Origin: Zantedeschia hybrid cultivar
Lineage: Eukaryota; Streptophyta; Magnoliopsida; Alismatales; Araceae
Direction of reading: 5' to 3'
Length of the DNA stretch: 64,000 nt
Assembly: GCA_030544215.1 (NCBI GenBank)
Contig: JARZZO010000012.1
Location: 42,013,194-42,077,193 of the forward strand
The notes below the pieces were generated by a model. The model ran no database searches. It saw nothing but the letters and a program-made list of their open reading frames with translations, and was not told the DNA's origin. Positions 20,910 through 32,338 of this stretch are shown in pieces; positions within the stretch are counted from its first letter, which is position 1, and every line of letters starts with the position of its first letter. Position numbers and translations under genes: made by a program.

Positions 20910-22221
20910 GGGCTGCCGATGTTGATGTATCTTCTTTTGCTTTGTTGTATCTTCCTTTTATTTTGAAGTCCTGTAGATGGACTTCACTTGTACATGAACA
21001 CTTTTGATATATATGAAGGGAGTTTCTTCATACTTGAGTTTACTTTGTATCCTTCTCTATTGACTTTCCTTTTATACCTGCACATGACTTTGAACAAACA
21101 AATTAAATATATGTTTAGGCTTAGCCCCTTGCCCAGTTAAGTAACTGGCTACTTGATGCTATCCTTGGTAGAAGGGTTAAAGGGCGAAGTCTTTATTTAA
21201 TGAAGGCAAATAAAGACAATTAAAGGGGAAACAAATGCAACATACAAGCACGCAAATGCTCACTAAAATTCAACTGTTCAACACTCATGATCTAACAAGC
21301 AGATGCTAATTGAAATATTTTTGTTTTGCAATTGCGATTTTTGAAATATTCAATTTTTTGTTTTGAAATATTCAATTTTTTGTGGTTTTGAAATATTCAA
21401 TTTTTTTTTTGTAGTTTTGAAATATCTAATTTTTTTGTGATTTTGAAATAAGATATCAACTAAATAAACTAAAGACCAGCATGGCACTTGGATCAAAAGA
21501 ATATGTTCATTTATTAACTTAATTCCCAAATCATTCTTCAACGACCTAATCCAGACTTATCGTGCTTGAGTTATGTTTATGTTCGTGATCCTATTTGATG
21601 GTCTGACCTTTGGTTAGCCTAGGCTATTCCTCAAGTTTGGAGTACGCCTCTTTAGAAGGAAAGGAATAATTTGTCTAGAAAGCCTACGAGAGGGTTCTGG
21701 AGACCTAGAGAGACGTTCCTCTTTTACTCTATTATCTGTTGCGGTTCAGTCATTTTCACTTTTTGCGGGGTATTTATCGACCTTGCGCTCCCTTTTCATT
21801 TGATTTTTTTTTTTTAGCCTCTTGATGTAACGTTTGTAATGTCAAGTGGCTTTTTTAATTTGTTGGCGTTTTGCCTTTTGTATTTTTCTTTTGCCTTTTT
21901 GTGGGGCATATCTCCCCCTTTTTTTTATGACGGCCTCCTACTAAGATGGCGGATATTTTTGATATATATTATAAGCCTCGTTCCGACATCGTGGGCCAAA
22001 AGTAAAACAGAAGTTTTCTTTTGAAAAGGAGTGGTACTTTACACTCTCAGTCAAACTTTTGGCGTTCTTCGGACTTCACATCTCTTGTTACTCACGAACC
22101 AAACGTGTCTGTGTGTGAAATAATGCGTTTGAATTAGATTATCAAAGACTAACGAGGGAATTTGAGTTTTTAAATTTTCAGACCCCACTGGTCCTCACAC
22201 CATACTGATAAACTTACTTAT
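20910..22221. other. Spacer between PMD 3' end and integrase 3' end
   Basis: The left part is probably the PMD 3' UTR (T-rich, ending near 21010-21060). The rest is low-complexity AT-rich DNA with the tandem array described next and a T-run near 21810. No coding homology is visible. Convergent transcription from PMD (+) and gag-pol (-) would meet here. Confidence 0.55.
21325..21455. repeat. Tandem TTTTGAAATATTCAATTTTT repeat
   Basis: About five imperfect copies of a 22-27-bp unit built on TTTTGAAATATTCAATTTTT occur, with the T-run varying in length. GAAATATTC is itself palindromic. This is simple tandem expansion in the spacer downstream of integrase. Confidence 0.75.
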
Positions 22222-23115
22222 CTAAGGGTAGTACTTTTTCAGATGTAAACCATTCCGGGGATGAGATAACTCTTGCCCTTCTGCACTGACTAAATAATAG
22301 GTGTTACCAGGAAAAGCATGTGAGATAACATAAGGTCCTTCCCAATTAGGTTGGAACTTAGAATGCGGACCACCAGGTTTTACAAAGATTCTTTTAACAA
22401 CCATTTCACCAACTTTGAATTTCCGTTCAATGACTTTCTTTTGATAAAAACGTGTTAATCTATTTTGATATACCCGTGCATGATTAGTGGCTAACCATCT
22501 TTTCTCGTTGAAGAGTTCCAATTAAGCCAAGAGTGCTGAGCAGTGCTCATTAAGGGAAAACTCCTTATTCAACTGTACTCTTAAGGACGAGATGAGGACT
22601 TCATATGGAACTACCGCCTCCATTCTGAATGTTAAGGAATATGGAGTATGCCCAGTGGGCGTGCATATTGAAGTTCGGTATGCCCATAAAGCCTCCATTA
22701 ATTTTTTGGCCAGTCTGTGTATCGGTTAGACTTGCATGTTTTCTTGATAATTTTTATCAAAGTCTTATTAGTTGCCTCTGCTTAGCCATTGCCTTGCATA
22801 TAGTATGGAGACGAATGATGCAATGCAATTTTATACATGTTGCAGAGATCCTCCAATTCTTGTGATATAAACTGTGGCCCATTGTCGGTGACGGTAGTGC
22901 TTGGAATTTCGAATCTGGTGATATGTTCTTCATAATAAACTTGCAAACTGTTGACGCTTTGATTTCCGTGTAAGCTTCGGCTTCTGCCAACTTGGTGAAG
23001 TACTCCGTGGCCATGAGAATAAAGGATTTATACTTAATGCCAAAATTGGGATCACCGAGAGGTCCAATGATGTCGAAAGCCCACACGGAGAAAGGCCATT
23101 GGGAGGAAACATGAT
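22222..23115 (-). pseudogene. Tat-like integrase (N-terminus missing)
   Basis: Readable parts on the minus strand are SQWPFSVWAFDIIGPLGDPNFG (first catalytic Asp; 23112-22930), then TRFEIPSTTVTDNGPQFIS (second Asp), a GNG-stop-AEATNK block where TAA replaces a codon next to the catalytic Glu, GHTPYSLTFRMEAVVP, and the C-terminal frame 22521-22222 (WLATNHARVYQNRL, FKVGEMVVKR, WEGPYVISHAFPGNTYYL). The DDE order and spacing fit a Gypsy integrase. The zinc-binding N-terminal domain is absent because the second PMD cassette joins at about 23111. Several stops and frameshifts make it non-functional. Confidence 0.85.
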
Positions 23116-23774
23116 CAAATCAATGCAATCAATGGGATTTTCTAAGGGAAGCAGATTAGCACAGCGGTTCTAACCTACCTCTACAGTGGGCTTTTTGCAG
23201 CTTCTACAGGTCAACCTCCTTATGGCGGCATGCTCCTCTTGGCTCTGTGGGTAGAATTCCACTTCAAATTCAACCATAATGAAGATAAAGTTCCAAAGAT
23301 ATCCCAGACATATTAGTGCAGTCTTATTTTCCATATTGCCAACATCATGAAGTTTAACGATAATAAGACCAATCGAGAGCCCAACCTCAAGACTCAGGTT
23401 GACTAGTGCACTTACTTCAAGACTATGCCAGAACTGGATTTGAATCTACGCCTCTTGCTATCATGGAAAAAGTAGTTCGCGTGCGCCATGGTGCTGGCAT
23501 AGAGCTCTGACTGATCGGGGCGACCGAGTTCGTTCTCTATAATCCACATCGTTGTCATCCTCAGCTTGACATGCCTTGCTACGAATTTCCAGAAATATCT
23601 TCTCTTTCTCCAATCAAGAAGCGGGTGTTAGGGACTAATGAACATTTTGAGGCAACAGAACTTATTGCAACTCTTTGGAACATCGGATTTACCCGTTGTG
23701 TGAAAACTACTCATAAAACCAATAAAGAATTGTGGAAATCATATGTAAAGGAGCTTAAGAGAATTCGTCCTTGA
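23111..23774 (+). pseudogene. DUF7745-like ORF, copy 2 (5'-truncated)
   Basis: The segment starts at the equivalent of base 562 of copy 1, so the first 400 bases are missing. The last part, 23571-23774, is open and ends at the same point as copy 1 (TLWNIGFTRCVKTTHKTNKELWKSYVKELKRIRP in part). Stops occur in between. About one residue in four differs from copy 1 over the last exon-sized block, so the two copies are not a recent duplication. Confidence 0.6.
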
Positions 23775-23946
23775 AAGTTTTTCACCTTTATCTTCCAATT
23801 TGATGTATTTTGATTTTCTTTCAATAAAGAATCATTCCTTTATACAATAGAAATCCTCCTTTTAATGCTTTGCAATTTTTCTGTGATTTTTCTTTGAATG
23901 AAACTGTGATTTTTCCTCAAGATATGAACTCTCGATTCAGTTAATT

Positions 23947-24277
23947 CAAATCGCATCGACTCAGAGAGATGCTTTTCAATGAAATTCAATTTCCACAAAA
24001 GAACCCTAAATCGCGTCTTGTGAGTAAGATGCCTTTCCACTCTCTCTCTGATTTTCTAGAGATTTCCTGCAATTAATCTATTGTATATCATCCTCCTTCA
24101 AAGACGCGAATAATAATTCTTTCAGATTTCCCGTGGTACGGCCCTGACCAGAAGATGCGGTAAAATCCAAAAGGCGTCGCTTACTAGGGACGTGGTTCAC
24201 ACATTTCAAAAATTTGTTGTTGCCTCCTCAGTTTGTGTACCACCGAATGGCGTCGCTATCCCAAGACGCAATTTAAC
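23947..24277. repeat. GCGTC-type dyads upstream of PMD, copy 2
   Basis: These are homologous to 1357-1704: AAATCGCATC...GATGCTTTT near 23949, AAATCGCGTC...GATGCCTTT at 24009-24036, AAAAGGCGTCG...GACGTGGTT near 24170, and GAATGGCGTCG...AGACGCAATTT at 24245-24274. Comparing the two copies shows both arms changing while most of the pairing is retained. Confidence 0.75.
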
Positions 24278-24529
24278 GAATTCAAACATGGGTCTCGCGA
24301 GCCCGAGCCTCTTCCTACCTCATTCTCCCTTTGCTTATTCTTTCTCCTCTCGTGCTCCTTCTCCGGCGACGGCGACTTCTCCGGCGATTCTCGGCCATTT
24401 CCTCCACTTCCAGCCATCTCCTCCGACTCCGGCAACCACCACCGGCCACCTTATCTCATCTCTACCCTCTCTCTCATTTTCAAACATCCTCTCTTACTCC
24501 CTTGAGCTCTCTCTCTCTTCCACGTTCCT

Positions 24530-25920
24530 ATGGAGCAAGGAGGGCCAAGCGGGGTCGACAAACGGCGCCGAGTCATGGCCGCCAAGGTGGTGGAAGTGGG
24601 CGAGGAGGCAATTCTAGAAATGACATCGACCGAGGAATTGACACTCATAGAGGCGGCGACCTTCATGGAAGCCTAGGGAGCTGCGGCACCGGCCGAAGGA
24701 GGAGAGGAAGCGGCGGCACCGGCCGAAGAGGCAGGCCCGCGTTTGGTAAGATTCAAAAACATTCTCTTTATACTCAAATTTTCAATTTTGGGAGGGAGAA
24801 AAGAGCCGACCATAGGTTCTAGAAACCTATGGTGAAAGGCGTCTGGGGACAGGGACGCCTTTTGAAACACGTCCCTATACCCTGACGCTATTCAAGAAGA
24901 GTGATTTAATTCTCGAAATTAATTTAAAATTTGATTATTAGTATTCTAATGGTGATTCTGATTGAAAATCGCAGGGCACGATGAGGACCAAGATCTCCTA
25001 GAACTTGGTGATAGCCGCCTACAGGGGTCTCCTGGACTTCTAGAAGATGAGACTAGCAAAGATAGGGTTTCAGGAGATCTTAGAGATAGAGCCGTTCTAG
25101 ATCGACCTGGAATTGCTCCAAGTCCTAAGAGAGAGATGGCATGCTGAGAGCAGGGCATTTCTAATGCCCTGGGGACACATGGTCCCCAGTCTCGAGGACG
25201 TATGCAGGATCACCGGCCTTCGGGTGGAAGGCCGGGCGATGAGCGGGATTACGTATCCCGATTATAGAGAGCTTGCTCAGGATCTGTTAAATTTAGAGTG
25301 CATGGGGCCGGAAGGCCAAGATTCTCGTACCCTTGCGAGGGTAGCTGTAGAGAGATCTTTAGGTTTAGTACAATTGAGGCAGCATACGGATGAGTCTAGG
25401 GAGGAGTTCAGAGAGAGGCTAGCCCGAGCGTCCAGCAAGGTGTACTACCAGGATCCGAGTGACAGGGCTAGTGCTTATAGGGACCTCAGGAGGTTCTTGG
25501 TTTTCTTCTTTGGTAGGCTCATTTTCGGGACCAAGGGAGATTATATCCACTATTGCTTCTTGACCCTTCTGACCGACCTAGACCGTCTAGGTGAGTATGC
25601 CTGGGGTGCGGCCCTTCTGGCCCACCTCTTCACTGACCTCTCTACATTCACACCTGATCAAGAGACCACCATCAACGGCTTCACGCCATCCCTTCAAGTA
25701 TTTTGTTCATTTTATGTTTGTTTGTTTAATATAATGCACATGATTATGATGATTCTAACCTATATGTTCTTATATGTAGGTGTAGAGTTACTATTACTTT
25801 CCTTTGGATCGAGCAAGGCCATTTACACAGCCAGCGGCAATCCCACTTGCCCGGCGTTGGCATCCAGTAGTGAATACGGCGTCACATCATCATCAGTTGA
25901 CGGCTCTCCGCTAGTTCAGA
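24530..25920 (+). pseudogene. PMD gene, copy 2 (exons 1-3, truncated)
   Basis: Exon 1 (24530-24745) ends at GTAAGA. The first intron keeps a normal acceptor (CGCAG, 24970-24974). Exon 2 (24975-about 25697) has the clearest PMD core in the window: LLQVLRERWHAESRAFLMPW, GHMVPSLEDVCRITGLRVEG, DPSDRASAYRDLRRFLVFFF, LDRLGEYAWGAALLAHLF. The second intron runs to about 25780 and exon 3 begins GVELLLLSFGSSKAIYTASG. Stops include TAG at 24674-24676 in exon 1 and TAG for Trp in EPF(W)IDL. There is an indel early in exon 2. The gene is cut at about 25920 in exon 3 and lacks the WSPYLDMDD and coiled-coil exons of copy 1. Confidence 0.75.
24838..24896. repeat. Paired GCGTC dyads in PMD intron 1, copy 2
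   Basis: AAAGGCGTC...GACGCCTTTT is followed by a second unit, ACGTCCC...CTGACGCTATTC. The first unit is nearly identical to that of copy 1 (2297-2320), whereas the second has lost part of its symmetry. The position inside the same intron is conserved. Confidence 0.75.
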
Positions 25921-27651
25921 GCTCCGTCAAAATGCAGAGTCCACATAACATCATTGATTTTGTTTATGGACATCAGTTCCTCATCCGGAAACTCTGATCG
26001 GACTGGATCAAATCGAGGAAGAGAGTGATGAGCAAGATGTTCTGCTATGGCATAGCCTTTGATTGCTTTCTGCTGAATGTAGGTGATATCAAATTAGTAT
26101 AGAAAGCTCTGCCAACGTGCTAACCTATCAGTGAGGACGGATTTCTTATGGAGAAACTTAATGGGATTCATTCTGGCGATGAGATGAACTTCATGAACTA
26201 GAAAGTAGTGCTTCAATTTCTGAACTACCCATACAAGTGTTGCACATGTTTTCTCTATCGCCGTGTATCTTTGTTCAGCAGGGTTGAGAAGTTTTGAGAT
26301 AGTAGGTTGCCCTCTCCTTTCCTTCTTCATCTTCTTGTGCTAAGACAGCCCCTACTGCATCATCCAGAACAAAAATATATAAAATCAAAGGTTTGTTTGG
26401 AGATGATGGTCTCAAGACAGGAGGACTTGCCAAATAATCTTTTAATCCATCAAATGCCTCCTGACACTTATCATCCCAATCGAACTTGACTCCCGGATTG
26501 GTAAGCTCATAAAATGGCTTACACCTTTGTGAATGTTGGGAGAGAAATCGGCGAATAAATTACAACCTCCCGATTAATCCTCTTAATTCCTTCAAATTCT
26601 TGGGAGGTGTCATCTCTCTGATAGCTTTTGTCTTGTTGGGATCGATCTCAATACCCCGCTTACTGACAATAAATCCAAGTAATTTTCCTGAGGATACTCC
26701 GAATACATACTTCTTGGGGTTCATCTTTAACTGATATTATCTTAACCTCTCCAGAACCTTTGCCAGAACTTCAGCATGCTCAACTTTTATCTTAGATTTC
26801 ACCAGCAGATCATCTACATACACCTCTAAGTTAACGTGCATCATGTCATGGAATATTTCCATCATGGCTCTCTGATAAGTGGCTCCAATATTTTTCAATC
26901 CAAATGGCATAACGACATAGCAATAAGTTCCCCAAGGCGTGGTGAACGACGTTTTCTCTTGGTCCTCTTCTGCCATCTTAACCTGATTATACCCAGAGAA
27001 CCCATCCATAAATGACAATGTTTCATAGCCAGTCGTATTGTCAATAAGTACATCTATGTAAGGCAGTGGAAAGTCGTCTTTAAGACATGCCCGGTTCAAA
27101 TCTCGGAAGTCAATACAGATTCTGACTTTCCCATCCTTTTTCATAACCGGGACTATATTAGCCACCCATTGCGGATAAAGGACAACTCTAATGAATTTGG
27201 CTCTATGCAGTTTATCAACCTCTTCTTTCATTTTCAAAGCCATTTGAGGGTAGAATCGCCTTAACTTTTGTTTAACCGGACTAACTCCATCTTTCAATGT
27301 CAATCCGTGTTCTACTAAGGAAGAATTGAGTCCCGGCATATCTTCATAACTCCAGGCGAAAGTGTCCTTATAATCTTTAAGAACTTGGACCACTGCCTCT
27401 TTGTCTACTTCAGACAGGTTCTTACTGACGAGGACAACCTTAGGTTCATCTTCAGTCCCTAAATTGATCTCTTTGGTAGTCTCTTCTACGGCAGTTGAGG
27501 GTTCGTCAAATCTCTTCACCCCACTAGCATACGCCTCAGCCACGTCCTCGTTGTCTTCTCCTTCTTCATTAATAGGGTCTTTCTCATGTAACAACTCATA
27601 TACCCCGTACCCGTCATCAACTAATTCATCAACTTCACATTCTTCTAGCAT
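25921..27651 (-). pseudogene. Tat-like reverse transcriptase and start of RNase H
   Basis: The open frame 27651-26737 (304 codons) has an acidic spacer, then the RT fold: WSYEDMPGLNSSLVEHGL, KLRRFYPQMALKMKEEVDKL, VPVMKKDGKVRICIDFRDLN, CLKDDFPLPYIDVLID, SFMDGFSGYNQVKMAEED, TPWGTYCYVVMPFGLKN and the catalytic YVDDLLVKS. Homology continues in other frames: KYVFGVSSGKLLGFIVSKRG, then the thumb/connection (26330-26094: LNPAEQRYTAIEKTCATLVW) and up to the RNase H start WTLHFDGALN at about 25950-25921, where it meets the PMD segment. Stops lie between these blocks. Polymerase residues are intact, RNase H is not. Confidence 0.88.
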
Positions 27652-28209
27652 CTGAATTGGATTTTCTAATAGCTGAGGGATCTGAGAGCAAGAAAGGCAT
27701 CTTAAAGCTAGATCCTGGAGATATCTATCTAGAACTCATCTACCCTTAGACTTCCTAAACTTCCTAACCTGATTAACATGCTTAGAACTACACTCCCTAA
27801 CTTCACTAGACTCCCTATCCTGACCTAATGAGGACTAAGAAGGATAAAAATCAAGGGGCACGATCTAGAAGAAAATCTTGCCCGAACGACCCGCGCAATA
27901 GGGTACGATCGGACAAGTATGAGGTTTCCTCAATGAGGATTTGGGAGGAAGAAGTTGCCAAATCGGCGTTTTTTTTTGTGAATTATTTAAGTTTATCATA
28001 AGGCAAGAATGGATGCGAATAGGAGGAGAATGAAGTGATGGAGGTACCGGCACCAGTGACCAGGGATTGCGGGTATCATACAGTAGTATGTCCCAGATCA
28101 GATCGTAGATCCTCTCAAGATTAAGAGGAATCTGAGGAATAAGATCCTGAGGGGATATAGTAATAGTAATGGGCGGAGCTCGTGGAATGTCTTCAGTAAT
28201 GACCTACGA
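27652..28209 (-). other. Linker between protease/G-patch region and RT
   Basis: About 560 bases inside pol show no domain I can recognise and no long frame. A T-run lies near 27970. It is probably a variable pol linker that has decayed. Confidence 0.5.
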
Positions 28210-28464
28210 TCAGGTCAGAGTCAGGAGCAGGGTGCGGAACAGAGTATGGAGTATGATAATGTGATGGGGATAAGTCCCTCTCCAAAGAAGATATATAGTA
28301 TAACCAGCTTCATAGGGGTCATCTGGCACCTCTTCATCTGTTTCCTCGGACAGCAGAATTCTTTTATCAAAAATGGCCCCGGGCCTTTCAATTAATTCAT
28401 CTTCCAGTGGCGGCCACTCTGGTTCTGACGGACTTAAGAATAATCTGTTTAGTGCAATATACAA
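28210..28464 (-). pseudogene. Tat-like pol fragment downstream of G-patch
   Basis: An 84-codon acidic segment (PEWPPLEDELIERPGAIFDK..., SEETDEEVPDDPYEAG) lies in pol between the G-patch and RT. Acidic spacers of this kind are usual there in plant Tat-type polyproteins. There is no enzymatic motif. The frame is closed on both sides. Confidence 0.5.
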
Positions 28465-28689
28465 GTCCCATTTGTCAAACTAGCGGTACCATTCGCATTC
28501 CGGATCTTGAGTCTTCCTCCTTTTCATCGGCCGCAGAGCCTCTAAAGACTGGTATGTCAGTAGTTGTGAACAATATCTAGCCAGGTCTTTCCCATATACA
28601 TCATGCAGGTCAAAATGGGAGGTGATCACTATTGTATTATTGTGGTTATGCTGAATCATGGGCCCCTTAACAAAATGACTGGATAAGGT

Positions 28690-29004
28690 CTAAGTCAAGG
28701 GATCCCGATTTTCTTTGCAAGGGGTAACCATTGTTTTCCATATCTTTTGACCATCTTCACCTTCTTGTTGTTCCATAATATTATGCCTCACTTTCTCCAG
28801 CCTATAGCCTAAGCCGCTGCCAGATGCCCTTCTCTCATCTGTCACTGGTTTAATTCTTCCTTGCAACCGGGTGCCCAGACCCTTTCTAGGTTGATATCCC
28901 ATCTTCAGCATGATGTTCCAGCCTGGGGTATTCATAGACTTCCTCCGCTTCATGGCATCGATCGAGTAAAACGTAGGTATGGTATGCTTAAAGGGCTCTG
29001 CCAA
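28690..29004 (-). CDS. G-patch motif in Tat-like polyprotein
   Basis: This 104-codon frame contains WNIMLKMGYQPRKGLGTRLQ, which fits the G-patch consensus (a hydrophobic helix, G-Y/F-x-P-G-x-G-L-G, then a basic G-rich tail), followed by SGSGLGYRLEKVR, a second glycine-rich element. G-patch domains bind RNA or helicases and are known next to proteases in betaretroviruses and in some plant Gypsy elements. It follows the retropepsin by about 40 bases in the polyprotein order. It is part of a decayed polyprotein rather than a separate gene. Confidence 0.7.
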   Translation of the reverse strand: MAEPFKHTIPTFYSIDAMKRRKSMNTPGWNIMLKMGYQPRKGLGTRLQGRIKPVTDERRASGSGLGYRLEKVRHNIMEQQEGEDGQKIWKTMVTPCKENRDPLT

Positions 29005-29040
29005 AAGAATGTAGGTTTGGCATAAGGAGATGGCTGGCCT

Positions 29041-29496
29041 CTAAGCAGTCGGAAGGACTGGATTGGGACTTATATTCAGCGAGTGGGTTGCAGCAAGGAT
29101 AGGCATGCTAGTGACTTTGATGATACGTCCTTTGTGAGGGAACTTGAGGCATTGGTGGCTTGTTAATGGAATCGCTTCAAGTGACTTGATGTAAGGACGA
29201 CCGAGTATGCCTTTCAGTAAAGGATCGATCTCGAGAATATGAAATTCAACTTCAGCATGGCAAGCAGGGCCTAACTCTACCTTCAAATAGACCATGCCCA
29301 GAGGGGAATGGGTGGAGTTATCATAGGTTGTAACAGAAATGGGAGAAGACAACCATTTTTCTTTTGAGACTCCACAGAGCTCTAGAGTTCTTGGTGGCAA
29401 CACATTGATAGATGCCCCGGTATCTACTAAACATGTATCCACAGCCTTTCTACATATGTTGACAGTTATACTTAATGCCATGCTCCTTGCTGCCAA
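29041..29496 (-). CDS. Tat-like retropepsin (aspartic protease)
   Basis: The 151-codon frame has the catalytic block CLVDTGASINVLP (Asp-Thr-Gly-Ala), a flap-like VTTYDNSTHSPLGMVYLKVE and the second conserved segment LLKGILGRPYIKSLEAIP, i.e. the full single-domain retropepsin that dimerises to cleave Gag-Pol. It lies directly after gag and before the G-patch. The frame is open but isolated by stops from its neighbours. Confidence 0.85.
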   Translation of the reverse strand: MAARSMALSITVNICRKAVDTCLVDTGASINVLPPRTLELCGVSKEKWLSSPISVTTYDNSTHSPLGMVYLKVELGPACHAEVEFHILEIDPLLKGILGRPYIKSLEAIPLTSHQCLKFPHKGRIIKVTSMPILAATHSLNISPNPVLPTA

Positions 29497-29541
29497 CTGT
29501 GCCAGTTTAGAAGTGTGGAAAGATATAGAGGGTTGATCCCC

Positions 29542-32338
29542 CTAAGGTACCAACAATGCGGTGATCTTTTCTGCTGGCACATCTTCACTGACCATTACCC
29601 GTTGTAGGTAGTCCATCAGAGCTTTTTGATGAATCTTAGACCTTTTGATCAGCTCTAATATAGAAATGTGTGCCAGTGTTCTATCGAGTTGTTTCAACAA
29701 ATCATAGTGAGTACCAGGTGTATTCTCTTCATGCTGAACCTCTTCTATTGGCTGTGATGGGCCATCTCGTACCGTAGATTGAGGGAACACTTTGTTAAAT
29801 ATTCGGCCGTTTCGAAGCGCATGTTCTTCAATGGTGGAAGCTCCAGGTGTTATCTTGAGCACTGCCGTGTTGAGGAGCGGTCTGGAGGGTGTGATGGTTT
29901 GGTAAGAGGGTTTTGGTGATTTGTTTGATGAAGGTAAGGGGACTCGGATGAGTGGTTTGGAGGGTTGTGGGTGGTGATAAATAGGTGAAGGTGATGGACT
30001 ATTTAGTGGAGGTACTGTACAGATGAGTGGTTTAGAGGGTTGCACGGTACCGAGGCGGATGGTTGTTATAGGTGATGTGGGGAAGGGTATACGGAGTAAT
30101 GGCTTAGATGGCATGAGGGGTGTACAGTTAGTTTGCGGAGGGTTGCTTGGTGAAGATATGGTGGCGGAGGGTGTAATGGGTTTAATGGAGATGAGTTGTG
30201 GTTTGGGTATGCGGAGAATGCGGCGAGGCGGTTGCTCGGCAGTACTTGATGTATGACTTGTTGAATAGATGGAGAAGGGATCCTCTACTTTCCATTGTTG
30301 CCCTCTACTAGCCTCAGACTGGCTACCCGTCAAAATGGGGGCAATTTGGTTTTGATGTTCCGGCAACGGGTTCTGCGCTATGCCCATATTATGTGGTGCT
30401 GCTTGTTGTATCGGGGCTCTTTGGATTGGTTGTTGCTGCTGTGGTGGTTGTGGCTGCTGCTGTGGTCTTTTCGCCTTCAAGGCCGCTATGTACTTTTTCA
30501 TCTCTTCCCAATCAATCCCTCCTCGACCATTGAGATCATGAATGTAATCCCGAAAATGAAAGCAAGCATCTACTATGTGTCCCGGTTGACGATGAAACAC
30601 ACAGTATTAGGACATGTCAACATTTGGTGGCCAAACGGCCCTTTCCTTCTGCAGCACTAAGGCGTTGGCCACCATAAGGGCATTGAATATATCTGTGAGG
30701 GACTCTGGCAATTGGGGGTATGCCAACCTTCTGGGGCTAGGAGGTTTCCTCTACTGTGTATAGTCACTAGGAGGAGGAACATGAGTGTAATTCAGCTGCT
30801 GCCGAGATGGATTGTATACTTGTTGGGGGGAATTTTGCGGTACTGACTGAAGCTACTGAGTAGGAGGCCTGTAACCCTGTTGGTTTTGAGGCCTGGGTGA
30901 CTGATATTGCTACTAATTCCTCATAAACTAGGGTTGATTATTGTTCATTATACTGACCTGTTCATGAGACAGTGTACCCTCAGTAGTTGGACCCATAGAA
31001 GAAGAGTTGGGGATAATAGACTTTCGAGGTGGAGGTCTATTGGGTCAATGAGGATCGAAGACACTAGCAAAGGTGGAGTCTTTGAATGCATTCTGCGCAT
31101 AACTCGCTCTTTCATAAAGATCTGCCATGGTAGTCAAGTTATTCAGTGTCAGCACTAGCTTGTACTGTGGGATGGCGTTGGCAACCATCATCTTTACCAG
31201 TTCTTGTTTGGACAAATGATCTCTTATCTTTTCAGCCATCCCTCGCCACCTATCGGCGAACACTATGAAGTCTTCATCCAGCTTCATCTTCTCGTTGAAC
31301 AAGTCAGTGATGGATAAGATAGGTGCCACCCTATCTTTGTATCTTTGCAGGAACCTCTTCGACACCATGTCGAAGTTCTCTACCTCACTTGGGTCTAAAG
31401 AGAAGAACCACTCCAAGGCTGATCCCTCCAACGATCTTTTGAAGAGGAATGCCAATGCTTTTTTATCATGTTGCCAAAATGATGATTCATACAGAAATTC
31501 TTTGATGTGAAGGAAAGGTTTGCCTGTGCCGTTGTACTTTCTGTAGACTGGCATTTCAGAAGGCAAAAGATGGAATACTGGAAAATCAGGAACAGAGAAT
31601 TCAGGAGCGGCCTTGTTGTCCATATTCTTTTCAAGATTCTTGAACCGTTGTCCATATTCTTTTCAAGATTCTTGAACCGCTCATCCATCTGGGAAAATTT
31701 GTTAAGCAGGAGTTGGGTGGTAGAATCTGCTGGTGGAGGTGGTGGTGGTTGAAAGGACTGCCTCCGCGAGTAAGCAGGTATGCGGGGCAGTAAGGCTGTG
31801 AACTGGCGGCATTTCCACCATGCCCGAAGGCATTCTGATAAATTAGGGTTTGCGGCCTGACAGGATGCCGTGAATCGGATTGTTGAGGGCTTCTGTGCCG
31901 CGGAGTGGAAACATGAAGACCTTCCATGGCCTGAGTAGGGGCTTGATAAGTAGAAGGGTGAACTATGGGAGTTGGCTCGAAAGGATGCAGAGGAGCTTTC
32001 CCTTTTAGAATGGATTGGATGGCGTCAAATTGACGAGGATCCACATGATTAGACAGAGCTCCCATGAGGGTAGCGAGATCACAAGGATGATCGGCAGAGG
32101 GCTCGGCTTGGTCTTGGGCTCTTTCAAAGGTAGGATTAGAGATGACGTGGACACGTGAATGATCATCCAAATCTGGGTGATATTGACCATAGATCGAATT
32201 ATCCTGAAACTGAGGGGCATGAGCATCTCCCTCATGAACAGTTTGGTATTGGTCAGGATAATCAAAGATATAGGCGTCCTTTTCATCCTCAGAATAAGAT
32301 GCAACCATGCCGACGGTTTTACCTGAACGTAGCATCAT
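29542..32338 (-). pseudogene. Tat-like gag
   Basis: The N-terminal part (32338-31631, from MMLRSGKT) is rich in His, Pro and Gln. The capsid-like Retrotrans_gag core lies in 31623-31045 (EWFFSLDPSEVENFDMVSKR, PILSITDLFNEKMKLDEDF, FADRWRGMAEKI, LVKMMVANAIPQYK). A Pro/Gln-rich region follows (about 31040-30660). A zinc-knuckle-like YCVFHRQPGHIVDACFHF near 30600 starts the last frame (30600-29542), which has a long P/S/Q-rich tail. The N-terminal and core frames are separated by a 32-bp tandem duplication. A TAA lies just before the zinc-knuckle block. No other clear lesion is visible in the core. Confidence 0.8.
31616..31679 (-). repeat. Perfect 32-bp tandem duplication breaking gag
   Basis: 31616-31647 is repeated exactly at 31648-31679 (each begins TTGTCCATATTC and ends CTTGAACCG). 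Thirty-two is not a multiple of three, so it shifts the gag frame. The perfect identity implies a recent slippage or template-switch event in an otherwise readable gag. Confidence 0.95.

Larger units (their letters stand above)
23111..25920 (+). mobile_element. Second, partial DUF7745/PMD cassette replacing RNase H and integrase start
   Basis: This 2.8-kb segment is collinear with copy 1 from base 562 through PMD exon 3, but without the nested insertions. Its left edge meets the integrase at atgatca, a string shared by both sequences. Its right edge meets RNase H just after WTLHFDGALN (minus strand). Most of RNase H and the integrase N-terminus are gone. The strand relative to gag-pol is the same antisense strand as copy 1. 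There are no LTRs, terminal repeats or duplication. A template switch during reverse transcription or later rearrangement is more likely than transposition. Confidence 0.7.

Noticed and set aside
23111..25920. Transposition of the PMD cassette as an independent mobile element
   Set aside because: No terminal repeats or target duplication at the junctions. The edges fall inside coding exons at shared short sequence, which favours template switching or rearrangement.
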